Shown: positions 15,586 through 22,369 of the stretch, piece after piece | How the letters are laid out: the number at the start of each line of letters is the position of its first letter | How positions within the stretch are numbered: the stretch's first letter is position 1 | From: Phycisphaerae bacterium | GTDB taxonomy: Bacteria; Planctomycetota; Phycisphaerae; Sedimentisphaerales; Anaerobacaceae | Assembly: GCA_030602845.1 (NCBI GenBank) | Contig: JAUVYZ010000004.1 | Location: forward strand, 1 to 22,369 | Length of the DNA: 22,369 bases | Direction of reading: 5' to 3' | Program-made: the position numbers and the translations under genes | Notes under the pieces: model-generated | The model's database searches: none | What the model saw: only the letters and a program-made list of their open reading frames with translations | What the model was told of the DNA's origin: nothing

Positions 15586-16185
15586 TTAATTCTCAAGTCT
15601 TTCCGGGTTATTGCTGCGTTTCTTGAGTACCTTTGCTGGAACACCGACTGCTATACTATAAGCGGGGATGTCCTTGCTCACAACTGCCCGAGCACCAATA
15701 ACGCTCCCGCGACCGATAGTAACACCAGGCAAAACGGACACTCCGGCTCCCAACCACACATCATCTTCAATAATCACTTTTTCTGCTTTAAGTTGCTGCA
15801 ATCTGATCGGTTGATTCACATCGTCAAAGTTGTGACTGGTGTCTGTTATGTGGCAGTACGGCGCGATGAGGCAATCTTTTCCTATTTGAACATTATCATA
15901 TGCCAATATTATGCTATATCTGCCGATATAAGTATTCGAACCGATGCTCAGGGAGCCCGAGGGAAATGTGCCGAGGTAAACATCTTTGCCCAGCCGAACA
16001 TAATCTTTTATCACGACTTTAGTACCATCACCAACGTAAACATTCCCTTCCACACGAAGGCATTTGCCAAAACGCACTCCCATCACCCATAATTTTAGCC
16101 TGACAGCATAAAAACACACCCTTACATTTACTCGGGCAAACACCGACTTATACAGTCTACAAATTATCTTTTGAAAGACACCCAT
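15586..16185 (-). CDS. Sugar O-acetyltransferase, left-handed beta-helix (hexapeptide repeat) family
   Basis: The product has 199 residues. A hydrophobic, basic N-terminus (about 1-40) is followed by imperfect hexapeptide repeats from GNVYVGDGTKVVIKDYVRLG to near residue 180. The sequence ITDTSHNFDD holds the catalytic-type histidine loop seen in NodL/LacA/WcaF-like acetyltransferases, and DDVWLGAGVSVLPGVTIGRG then GVPAKVLKK is the standard ending. It should move an acetyl group from acetyl-CoA to a sugar hydroxyl in the cytoplasm, either on a nucleotide sugar or on the lipid-linked repeat unit. The ATG at 16185 has AGGA about 4-5 bases upstream. It begins 28 bases after the aminotransferase stop, so it belongs to the same transcript. 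The acceptor sugar is not identifiable. Confidence 0.88.
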   Translation of the reverse strand: MGVFQKIICRLYKSVFARVNVRVCFYAVRLKLWVMGVRFGKCLRVEGNVYVGDGTKVVIKDYVRLGKDVYLGTFPSGSLSIGSNTYIGRYSIILAYDNVQIGKDCLIAPYCHITDTSHNFDDVNQPIRLQQLKAEKVIIEDDVWLGAGVSVLPGVTIGRGSVIGARAVVSKDIPAYSIAVGVPAKVLKKRSNNPERLEN

Positions 16186-16213
16186 AAATCCTTTGCCTTT
16201 TAATATATACTTT

Positions 16214-17314
16214 TTACTCCAGAAATGAGATTATCGTATCAGCCACACAGCCCGTCATCTCGTCCGTCAACTCCGGATAAACCGGGATAGCCAGCACCTC
16301 TTTTGCCGCCTTTTCAGACTCAGGAAAATCCCCCTCTTTATACCCCAGATAACTGAAACACTTCTGCAGGTGTATCGGCACAGGATAATATATCGCACAG
16401 CCGATATTCTTCTCGCTCAAATGCGCTGCAACCTCGTCTCGCCTCGGAATGCGAATCACATACTGGTTATAGATAGTTACGCAATCAGGATTGATATAGG
16501 GCGTTTTTACAACCGTCCCCGCAAATTTCTTTCCGTAATACGCCGCATTGCGCCTGCGCCCTTCCGACCACTCATTCAGATGCGGCAGCTTGACCAGAAG
16601 TGCCGCCGCCTGTATAGGGTCGAGACGAAAATTACCGCCAATGTATTTATGATAGTATTTCGGCTTGCTGCCGTGATTGCGCATAACAAAAAGACGTTCA
16701 TAAAGCTGCTCATCATTGGTAACAATCATACCGCCGTCACCGATGCCGCCCAGGTTCTTGCTCGGAAAGAAACTAAAACACCCCACCGTCCCGATACTGC
16801 CCGCCTTCCTGCCCTTGTACGTACTCGTAATCGACTGCGCCGCATCCTCAATAACCGCAAGATTATTTTTATTCGCAACTTCCATAATCGGGTCCATATC
16901 AGCCATCTGCCCGAATAAATGGACCGGCATAATCACCTTAGTCTTTTCCGTAACCGCCGTCTCAATAAGCGCCGGGTCGATATTGAAAGTCTTAGGGTCA
17001 ATATCCACGAATACCGGCTTGGCACCTGTGCGGGCAATACAACCGACCGTAGCAAAAAAAGTAAATGGCGTCGTAATAACCTCGTCACCAGAGCCGTTAT
17101 CCAAACTCATCAGACTGTTCAAAATTGCATCGGTACCACTGGAAACACCGATCGCAAATTTACAATCGCTTATCGCAGCTATTTTCTCTTCCAGCTCGGT
17201 CACTTTCGGACCGCCGATGCAGCGCTGAGATTCAAGAACTTCCGAGACGGCTGCTAAAACCTCATCTTTTATGGTCGCGTACTGTGCTTTCAAATCCAAT
17301 AGAGGCACCTGCAT
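16214..17314 (-). CDS. wbpE: DegT/DnrJ/EryC1/StrS sugar aminotransferase (WbpE-like)
   Basis: The product has 366 residues, the usual length. The PLP lysine is K186 in FFPSKNLGGIGDGG, and the acidic residue that contacts the PLP ring is in IEDAAQ (155-160). GVSSGTDAI near residue 56 and TTPFTFFATVG near 81 are family signatures. These enzymes transaminate keto sugars on nucleotides, using glutamate. Here the gene sits directly downstream of WbpB- and WbpD-like genes, the same three-gene set that in Pseudomonas and Bordetella makes UDP-2,3-diacetamido-2,3-dideoxyglucuronate, so the likely substrate is the 3-keto derivative of UDP-GlcNAcA. Without that context a 4-aminotransferase would be equally possible. 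The ATG at 17314 has AGGAG 7 bases upstream. Confidence 0.88.
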   Translation of the reverse strand: MQVPLLDLKAQYATIKDEVLAAVSEVLESQRCIGGPKVTELEEKIAAISDCKFAIGVSSGTDAILNSLMSLDNGSGDEVITTPFTFFATVGCIARTGAKPVFVDIDPKTFNIDPALIETAVTEKTKVIMPVHLFGQMADMDPIMEVANKNNLAVIEDAAQSITSTYKGRKAGSIGTVGCFSFFPSKNLGGIGDGGMIVTNDEQLYERLFVMRNHGSKPKYYHKYIGGNFRLDPIQAAALLVKLPHLNEWSEGRRRNAAYYGKKFAGTVVKTPYINPDCVTIYNQYVIRIPRRDEVAAHLSEKNIGCAIYYPVPIHLQKCFSYLGYKEGDFPESEKAAKEVLAIPVYPELTDEMTGCVADTIISFLE

Positions 17315-17347
17315 ATTTGTTCTCCTGATTTGTGTAAAGAGGGTTGT

Positions 17348-18010
17348 TTATTTTTTCTTAAGCTCATCGTACGAAACTCTGCCGATGGCTTTATCCGGCG
17401 GCAGCGGTGCTTCTTCATCCAAATCCAGACACCTCACAACCCCCGGCTCAACTTCTTTATAACGATACCCGCTCTCCGGACAAACCATAATACCCTCAGC
17501 ATCCGCCTGAGGCAGCGGAATACCGTGTCGGCTTATCCAGCCGGCCCGCTTCGCTGGAACACCCATCATCAAAGCATAGTCCGGAACGTCCCCCGTTACC
17601 ACCGCACCGGCGGCAACAAACGAATACCGACCAACTTCAATCCCGCAGACAACAGTTGCGTTCGCTCCAACAGTTGCACCACGCCCAAAGACCGTCTTCT
17701 CGTAAAGATTATGACGCACAATCTGCGACCGAGGATTTGTAACATTCGTCAAAACACAACTCGGCCCAAGAAAAACGTCGTCCTCGATAATCGTACCCGT
17801 GTAAATCGAAACATTATTTTGGACCTTGATGTTGTTGCCGATAACCGCACCGCCGGCAACATTTACATTCTGGCCGAATATACAGTTCTTACCAATCTTG
17901 GCGCCCTTCATTATGTGTGAAAAATGCCATATCTTCGTCCCCTTGCCGATTTCGCACGGCTCGTCAACATACGCCGACTCATGCACAAAATAATTCTTCT
18001 TCCGCCTCAT
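17348..18010 (-). CDS. wbpD: UDP-3-amino sugar N-acetyltransferase (WbpD/WlbB-like), hexapeptide repeat
   Basis: I start at the ATG at 18010 (220 residues), which shares one base with the TGA of the oxidoreductase gene (TGATG) and has GGAG about 7 bases upstream; a TTG one codon earlier is less likely. FVHESAYVDEPCEIGKGTKI leads into IWHFSHIMKGAKIGKNCIFG, then beta-helix repeats up to VGRYSFVAAGAVVTGDVPDY and MMGVPAKRAGWISRHG. The IWHFSH segment near residue 27 is characteristic of WbpD/WlbB, which acetylates the 3-amino group of UDP-GlcNAc(3NH2)A. The tail after residue 165 holds VCPESGYRY and a second cysteine in VVRCLDLD, then a charged end. Such two-cysteine tails recur in relatives. It sits between its presumed partners WbpB and WbpE. 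Confidence 0.9.
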   Translation of the reverse strand: MRRKKNYFVHESAYVDEPCEIGKGTKIWHFSHIMKGAKIGKNCIFGQNVNVAGGAVIGNNIKVQNNVSIYTGTIIEDDVFLGPSCVLTNVTNPRSQIVRHNLYEKTVFGRGATVGANATVVCGIEVGRYSFVAAGAVVTGDVPDYALMMGVPAKRAGWISRHGIPLPQADAEGIMVCPESGYRYKEVEPGVVRCLDLDEEAPLPPDKAIGRVSYDELKKK

Positions 18011-19038
18011 CAAAAGTCTCCGGGATTAATGGGCTTACCATTACTCTTTAATGACTTCTGCCCCGCCTCCAGAACTCGAACAACCCGCAGCCCGTCGACG
18101 CCGTCACTGCGTATCGGTTTGCCGTCAAGCACGCAATCTATAAAGTGTTCGCATTCCAGCGCAAGCGGTTCGCCACCGGGAACTTTCGGAATAACGATAT
18201 CGCCGAATCGCAGCGATATTATGTCCGCGTATGACGTGGTTATATCATGCTTTATCGCCGCACCTTTGTCGTACATCCGAATTTTCTCCGTCGCTTCCAT
18301 ATCGTCAAACGTTACCATTTTCTCGGAGCCAACGACCGTCATCTTCCTGATTTTGTGAGGGTCAAGCCAGCTGCAGTGTATATTTGCCGTTTTGCCATCC
18401 GCAAATTTAATCGTCGCAAAGACCACGTCTTCAATATCCTTCTGCAGATAGCACTGTCCGTGCGCCGCCACCGATACCGGCTCGGAGCCAAGCAGATAGC
18501 ACACAACGGAAATATCATGCGGGGCCAGCGACCACCACGCATTCTCATTTTTACGAACAACACCTAAATTGACCCGCTGAGTATACATATAATAAGGTTG
18601 ACCAATCCCGCCCTTGTCTATCGTTTCCTTAAGGTAACTCACCGCCGGATGATACTTAAGCAAATGACCTGCCATTAATTTCAGCCCCTTTTCTTTCGCA
18701 AGCTCAACCAGCACCCTGGCGTCACCGGCTTTTAAGGTCAATGGCTTCTCAACGTATGTATGCTTGCCGGCCCCTAAAGACTTTTCTGCAATTCCAAAGT
18801 GGGTCGGAACACCGGTAGCAATTACCACCGCTTCAACTTCATTATCATCCAGAATCTTCTCCAGATTGCTTGAGGTCTCAATAAAAGGAAATTGTTTCTT
18901 TTGGACAGCCAGCAGCTTCTCATCCAGGTCGCACACGTATTTCAAATTACATCTTTTAGCTGCGGCAAAATTGCGGACAAGATTCTTACCCCAATAGCCC
19001 GCCCCAACAACCGCAACATTCAAAGTATCTTTGTCCAT
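18010..19038 (-). CDS. wbpB: Gfo/Idh/MocA family oxidoreductase, WbpB/WlbA-like UDP-GlcNAcA 3-dehydrogenase
   Basis: The product has 342 residues. GAGYWG at 12-17 begins the NAD-binding fold, EKPL at 97-100 is the conserved family lysine motif, and WWSLAPHDIS around 168-177 matches the APHD segment of sugar-acid 3-dehydrogenases. WlbA/WbpB oxidises the C3 hydroxyl of UDP-GlcNAcA and recycles NADH with 2-oxoglutarate. It is linked by TGATG to the WbpD-like gene and followed by WbpE, so the assignment rests on both sequence and neighbours. The WbpA step (UDP-GlcNAc 6-dehydrogenase) is absent from the window and must be encoded elsewhere. The ATG at 19038 has AAGGA about 10 bases upstream; 37 bases separate it from fcl. 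Confidence 0.88.
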   Translation of the reverse strand: MDKDTLNVAVVGAGYWGKNLVRNFAAAKRCNLKYVCDLDEKLLAVQKKQFPFIETSSNLEKILDDNEVEAVVIATGVPTHFGIAEKSLGAGKHTYVEKPLTLKAGDARVLVELAKEKGLKLMAGHLLKYHPAVSYLKETIDKGGIGQPYYMYTQRVNLGVVRKNENAWWSLAPHDISVVCYLLGSEPVSVAAHGQCYLQKDIEDVVFATIKFADGKTANIHCSWLDPHKIRKMTVVGSEKMVTFDDMEATEKIRMYDKGAAIKHDITTSYADIISLRFGDIVIPKVPGGEPLALECEHFIDCVLDGKPIRSDGVDGLRVVRVLEAGQKSLKSNGKPINPGDF

Positions 19039-19075
19039 CTTTATATTTCCTTACTAAAACCGACCGATTTGCACG

Positions 19076-20035
19076 CTATCTTTTTCCATTGCAGATTTTC
19101 CTTGTTTTAATATACCAATCAATGGTGGCTTTCAACCCTTCGTCGAATGGTGTTTTTGCTTCAAAACCAAAAAGCTTCCTGGCGCGGGAGGTATCAAGGC
19201 GCCGCCGCGGCTGACCATCCGGCCTCGAGCTGTCCCAACGAATCTCACCATTAAAGTCCGTAAGCTCGGCAATCTTCTCAACAAGCTCCTTTATCGTTAT
19301 TTCAAATCCCGCTCCGACATTGACCGGCTCAGGCCCATTGAAATGTTCCGTCGCCAGCAAGATTCCCTCAGCAGCGTCAGCAGCGTAAATAAACTCACGC
19401 GACGCACCGCCTGTCCCCCAGCATTCGATATAATTTAGACCTGCTTCGACAGCATCAACGCATTTCTTTATCAACGCGGGTATCACATGACTGCTCGCAG
19501 GGTCAAAATTGTCACCGGGACCGTAAAGATTTACCGGCAAAAGAAATATCGAATTAAAACCATATTCGGCTCGGTAAGCCTGCGATTGCACCAGCAGCAT
19601 CTTTTTAGCCAGACCGTATGGGGCGTTCGTCTCCTCCGGATATCCGTTCCACAGGTCATCTTCCTTAAACGGCACCGGCGCAAATTTCGGATATGCACAA
19701 ACCGTGCCGATTGCCACAAATTTATCAATATTTCGCCTTCTGCCCTCCTCTATGAGCTGAACGCCCATCATCAGGTTCTTATAAAAAAACTCGCCCGGAT
19801 GCTCACGATTCGCCCCAATTCCCCCCACAACCGCTGCAAGGTGAATGACAATATCCGGCTTCATATCGTCATACATTCGAACAATATCATTTATATTAAC
19901 CAGGTCGTAGTCTTCAATTTTGGGCACCAGAATGTTTTTGCAGCCGCGTTTTTGCAGACCTTCAGTAACAGAACTGCCGAGAAAGCCGGCCCCGCCGGTT
20001 GCAACAACTCTTCCGTCCTCAAAAAAACCGCCCAC
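19076..20035 (-). CDS. fcl: GDP-L-fucose synthase
   Basis: The product has 319 residues. The NADPH loop TGGAGFLG lies at 13-20, AAVVGGIGANREHP at 68-81, the GTVCAYP motif at 110-116 with the catalytic cysteine C113, and the pair Y140/K144 in YGLAKK. NLYGPGDNFDPASSHVIPAL contains the conserved histidine, and WGTGGASREFIYAADAAEG is the substrate region. It converts the 4-keto-6-deoxymannose product of Gmd to GDP-L-fucose by epimerisation at C3 and C5 and reduction at C4. The start is a GTG at 20035, two bases after the gmd stop, and GGGAGG inside the gmd end serves as ribosome site. Together with gmd it provides GDP-L-fucose, so the glycan probably contains fucose. Confidence 0.95.
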   Translation of the reverse strand: MGGFFEDGRVVATGGAGFLGSSVTEGLQKRGCKNILVPKIEDYDLVNINDIVRMYDDMKPDIVIHLAAVVGGIGANREHPGEFFYKNLMMGVQLIEEGRRRNIDKFVAIGTVCAYPKFAPVPFKEDDLWNGYPEETNAPYGLAKKMLLVQSQAYRAEYGFNSIFLLPVNLYGPGDNFDPASSHVIPALIKKCVDAVEAGLNYIECWGTGGASREFIYAADAAEGILLATEHFNGPEPVNVGAGFEITIKELVEKIAELTDFNGEIRWDSSRPDGQPRRRLDTSRARKLFGFEAKTPFDEGLKATIDWYIKTRKICNGKR

Positions 20036-20037
20036 TT

Positions 20038-21045
20038 CTATCCCTCCCCGTGCTCTTTAATTATTTTTTCACGCTTGGCGATTTCCATATCGGCATCGGT
20101 CATCATTCGCGCAAGCTCTTCAAAGGTTACCTTTGGCTCCCACTTGAGGACCTTTCGTGCTTTGCTCGCATCACCCTGCAGACAGTCAACTTCGCTCGGC
20201 CTGAAATACCGCCGGTCAATCTCAACGTACTTCTGCCAATCCAAATCAAGATACCCGAACACCTCACCCAAAAATTCACGCACCGAATGCGTATCGCCTG
20301 TAGCAATTACATAATCATCAGGTTTGTCCTGCTGCAGCATAAGCCACATACTTTCTACATAATCACCCGCATATCCCCAGTCACGCTTTGCATCGAGATT
20401 ACCCAGATACAATTTATCCTGCAGCCCTAATTTGATTCGCGTCGCCGCTCGCGTAATTTTTCTTGTAACAAACGTCTCGCCGCGCCTCGGTGATTCGTGA
20501 TTAAACAAAATTCCATTACACGCAAACAGCCCGTAAGCTTCTCGGTAGTTCACCGTCTGCCAGAAGCTGTAAACCTTCGCACAGCCGTACGGACTCCGCG
20601 GATAAAATGGCGTCTTCTCCGTCTGTGGCGTTTCAACGGCCTTGCCGTACATCTCGCTGCTGGAGGCCTGATAAAACTTTGCCGGCTTATCGCTCGGACG
20701 AATCGCCTCAAGCAGCCGAAGCGTCCCAAGCCCATCCGTATCGACCGTGTAGATGGGCGTATCAAAACTTACCCGCACATGACTTTGTGCGCCTAAGTTA
20801 TAAATCTCATCCGGCTTTATCTCGTTAATAATGGTTGACAGGTTACCGCCGTCGGTCAAATCCCCGTAAACCAGCTTCAGCGGCGGTTGTTTATGCGGGT
20901 CTTTATACAGATGGTCAATCCTGCCCGTGTGAAATGACGAGCTTCGCCGTATAATACCCCAGACCTGATAACCTTTTCTCAACAGCAGTTCCACAAGATA
21001 CGAACCATCCTGCCCTGTAATACCGGTAATCAACGCCTTCTTCAT
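20038..21045 (-). CDS. gmd: GDP-mannose 4,6-dehydratase
   Basis: The product has 335 residues, a usual length. The NADP loop TGITGQDGSYL starts at residue 7; RRSSSFHTGRIDHL (33-46) is the Gmd cofactor loop. YQASSSEMYGK (125-135) carries the catalytic serine/glutamate pair, SPYGCAK (151-157) gives Y153/K157, and FNHESPRRGETFVTRK is the GDP-mannose binding signature. LGNLDAKRDWGYAGDYVE is near diagnostic for the family. It makes GDP-4-keto-6-deoxymannose in the cytoplasm for Fcl, 2 bases downstream. The ATG at 21045 has GAGG about 7 bases upstream. A 95-base gap separates it from the SDR gene upstream, and that gap contains a repeat-like sequence. Confidence 0.97.
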   Translation of the reverse strand: MKKALITGITGQDGSYLVELLLRKGYQVWGIIRRSSSFHTGRIDHLYKDPHKQPPLKLVYGDLTDGGNLSTIINEIKPDEIYNLGAQSHVRVSFDTPIYTVDTDGLGTLRLLEAIRPSDKPAKFYQASSSEMYGKAVETPQTEKTPFYPRSPYGCAKVYSFWQTVNYREAYGLFACNGILFNHESPRRGETFVTRKITRAATRIKLGLQDKLYLGNLDAKRDWGYAGDYVESMWLMLQQDKPDDYVIATGDTHSVREFLGEVFGYLDLDWQKYVEIDRRYFRPSEVDCLQGDASKARKVLKWEPKVTFEELARMMTDADMEIAKREKIIKEHGEG

Positions 21046-21097
21046 AATACCGCCTCTTTTAACAAACGGTTATTCTAAATATCGTTCTTAGCCATAA

Positions 21098-21126
21098 TGT
21101 CATTCTGAGTGCAGCGAAGAGTCTCG
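21098..21126. repeat. Candidate dispersed intergenic repeat
   Basis: Within the 95-base gap between the SDR gene and gmd, the plus strand reads TGTCATTCTGAGTGCAGCGA and then AGAGTCTCG. From memory this resembles a short element (CATTCTGAG-x-GAAGCGAAGAATCTC type) that recurs in intergenic DNA of many unrelated bacteria. Only one copy is in the window, so its repeat status rests on recall and cannot be shown here. Confidence 0.45.
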
Positions 21127-21140
21127 TTTTGAATTTTACA

Positions 21141-22121
21141 CTATGGTTTTATGTTTTTCGTTTTAACTTTTTCGCTTTCGATAATCACCTTCAGCATTTC
21201 GGTCAGCGTTGTTTTGGGCTCCCAGCCGATTGTTTCCTTGATTCGCTCCAGACTCGGCATCCGCCGCATCATATCCGAAATTGCCCTTCCGTAAGCAACC
21301 TCGTAGGGAACAAATTCCTTCTTGCTTTTACTGCCCGTCATTTCAATAATTTTGTCGGCAAGGCCCTCGATCGTAATCTCTTCAGCCGAGCCGATATTAT
21401 ATACCTTCCCTACCGCCTCTTCGCAATTCATCAGGTTGATGACCGCCTCGACAAGGTCCCCAACGTAACAAAAGCACCGCCTTTGCCGGCCGGTACCATA
21501 TATCAAAACCGGCTCATTCTGTAAAGCCCTTTGAACGAATCGAGGAACCACCATTCCATACTGACCCGTTTGCCTCGGCCCAATTGTATTAAAGAACCTC
21601 CCGATTACCACGCCCAGGCCGTACTGTTGATAAAAAGCCAGACCCAGAAATTCGTCTATCGCCTTACTGCAGGCGTACGACCACCGCGATAAACTTGTGC
21701 TGCCAAGCACAATATCGTCGTCTTCGCAGAAGGAAACTGCTTCGCTTTTGCCGTAGATTTCGCTGCTTGAGGCAATCAGAATCTTTTTCTTGAACTTATT
21801 AGCGGCATTCAATACCACCTCAGTACCGCCAATATTTGTCTCTATCGTGTGCACCGGCCTGTCGGCTATCAGCTTGACACCGACTGCCGCAGCCAGGTGA
21901 TATATGACATCGCATTGTTCTACCAGCCGCTCCATCAATCCGGCGTCGCGGATGTCACCCTCAACAAAATCAAAGCCGGAATACTTCTTGAAACTTTCAA
22001 TGTTCTCTAAACTGCCCGTGCTGAGATTATCAACAACGGCTACCTTATTACCGTCTTTCAGCAGTCGTTCCGCTAGATGAGAGCCGATAAAACCTGCCCC
22101 CCCTGTAACTAATACGCTCAT
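21141..22121 (-). CDS. Nucleotide-sugar epimerase/dehydratase (extended SDR)
   Basis: I start at the ATG at 22121 (326 residues): the NAD loop follows at once (MSVLVTGGAGFIGSHL), and a TTG at 22142 would add only seven residues. Motifs are GGAGFIG at 7-13, YHLAAAVGVKLIADRPVHTI (74-93), ASSSEIYGK (117-125), and Y149/K153 in YACSK. GRFFNTIGPRQTGQYGMVVP and YGTGRQRRCFCYVGDLVEA mark UDP-glucose 4-epimerase and UDP-glucuronate decarboxylase type enzymes. A 4-epimerase, decarboxylase or 4,6-dehydratase acting on a UDP-sugar are all possible. It is the first gene of the block in transcription order; the ribosome site is weak. A 95-base gap to gmd suggests a possible second promoter or processing site. 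Confidence 0.87.
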   Translation of the reverse strand: MSVLVTGGAGFIGSHLAERLLKDGNKVAVVDNLSTGSLENIESFKKYSGFDFVEGDIRDAGLMERLVEQCDVIYHLAAAVGVKLIADRPVHTIETNIGGTEVVLNAANKFKKKILIASSSEIYGKSEAVSFCEDDDIVLGSTSLSRWSYACSKAIDEFLGLAFYQQYGLGVVIGRFFNTIGPRQTGQYGMVVPRFVQRALQNEPVLIYGTGRQRRCFCYVGDLVEAVINLMNCEEAVGKVYNIGSAEEITIEGLADKIIEMTGSKSKKEFVPYEVAYGRAISDMMRRMPSLERIKETIGWEPKTTLTEMLKVIIESEKVKTKNIKP

Positions 22122-22369
22122 ATTAGACCCAATAGTAACCAATCAATGCTACTCTGCGTAGTAGCAACGCTACGTAGCACGAGTCGTTAATTTTGACAGA
22201 CTCCGTCCCCGTCGGCTGCCATAAAAATAAACACACCCCAAGCGCTGTATCTAACCTTTTTGGGGATACTTTCTTTAAGCAGTCATAATATACGGATTTG
22301 ACCGCCGGCCCTTATATAACATAAGTATCGGCAAATAAAGAACATAGCTTGAGTAAAGACAAAGCTCCG
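22122..22369 (-). other. Non-coding leader region upstream of the gene block
   Basis: No gene is supported in these 248 bases. The strand-sense leader of the first SDR gene contains GTAGC/GCTAC inverted repeats at 22148-22178, described separately. Farther upstream an AT-rich stretch holds TTGTCT, 17 bases, then TTTATT (rightmost 60 bases on the minus strand), a four-of-six match to each sigma-70 box and so only a weak promoter candidate. GTATC (22247-22251) and GATAC (22265-22269) form a short arm pair with no clear function. I could not place a transcription start. Confidence 0.4.
22148..22178. repeat. Cluster of GCTAC/GTAGC inverted repeats
   Basis: Four arms occur in 31 bases: GCTAC (22148-22152), GTAGC (22161-22165), GCTAC (22169-22173) and GTAGC (22174-22178). 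The last two form the perfect palindrome GCTACGTAGC; the middle pair can form a hairpin with a 3-base loop, flanked by TGC and GCA. They lie 27-57 bases upstream of the first gene's ATG, where an operator or leader hairpin would be expected. No T-run follows, so it is not a terminator. Confidence 0.5.

Noticed and set aside
15580..16092. Plus-strand open frame of 170 codons opposite the acetyltransferase
   Set aside because: It mirrors the hexapeptide-repeat gene; the product lacks any domain pattern.
16370..17228. Two long plus-strand open frames opposite the aminotransferase
   Set aside because: Both are complements of the DegT gene, which has an intact PLP lysine and ribosome site.
22247..22269. 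GTATC/GATAC arms as a hairpin terminator of an upstream transcript
   Set aside because: Pairing is short and interrupted, so it is too weak to call.

Overview
This window is one continuous block of extracellular or surface polysaccharide biosynthesis genes. Every gene I can support lies on the minus strand, so transcription runs from the right end (about 22.1 kb) to the left end (position 1). Genes are packed tightly: several overlap by 1-8 bases or abut, which suggests one long operon or a few nested ones. I see no rRNA, tRNA, CRISPR array, transposase or phage gene. A Planctomycetes member of the Phycisphaerae/Sedimentisphaerales type is the most likely source. The main clue is a secreted protein that carries, just after its signal peptide, a dockerin-like calcium loop of a form common in that group (GDFDCNGIVDFYDF...FAEQWL). 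This is an inference, not a proof.

Layout in transcription order. (1) 22.1-16.2 kb, nucleotide-sugar supply: an extended-SDR sugar epimerase/dehydratase; gmd and fcl (GDP-mannose to GDP-L-fucose); and three genes matching WbpB, WbpD and WbpE, the oxidation, N-acetylation and transamination steps toward UDP-2,3-diacetamido-2,3-dideoxyglucuronate. The 2-epimerase that would turn this into the ManNAc(3NAc)A form may be the wecB-like gene cut by the left edge. (2) 16.2-10.6 kb, modification and exported proteins: a hexapeptide-repeat acetyltransferase, a secreted dockerin plus NodB-like protein with eroded metal motifs, an asparagine-synthase-like amidotransferase lacking its N-terminal cysteine, and a membrane-anchored or secreted protein resembling a TIM-barrel glycoside hydrolase. 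A 35-codon decayed copy of that last protein's leader lies on the other side of the amidotransferase gene. (3) 10.6-7.85 kb, Wzx flippase and O-antigen ligase/Wzy-type polymerase. (4) 7.8-0 kb, assembly: three glycosyltransferase-fold proteins, a DUF3473-type polysaccharide deacetylase like those in exosortase-linked EPS loci, a SAM methyltransferase, another SDR epimerase, another GT4 glycosyltransferase, and the partial UDP-GlcNAc 2-epimerase.

Together these describe a Wzx/Wzy-type pathway. Fucose, acetamido uronic acids and other sugars would be built as activated nucleotides, joined on a lipid carrier, flipped and polymerised, then decorated by acetylation, deacetylation, methylation and perhaps amidation. 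The priming transferase and the outer-membrane export and chain-length proteins (Wza/Wzc type) are not in the window.

Base composition is mosaic. The glycosyltransferase block near 4.4-7.8 kb is GC-rich, while the asparagine-synthase-like gene (12.0-13.7 kb) and the leftmost 2.7 kb are AT-rich, suggesting assembly from modules of different origin. The longest stretches without an intact gene are 13684-13950 (267 bases, holding the leader remnant) and 22122-22369 (248 bases, the presumed leader of the operon).
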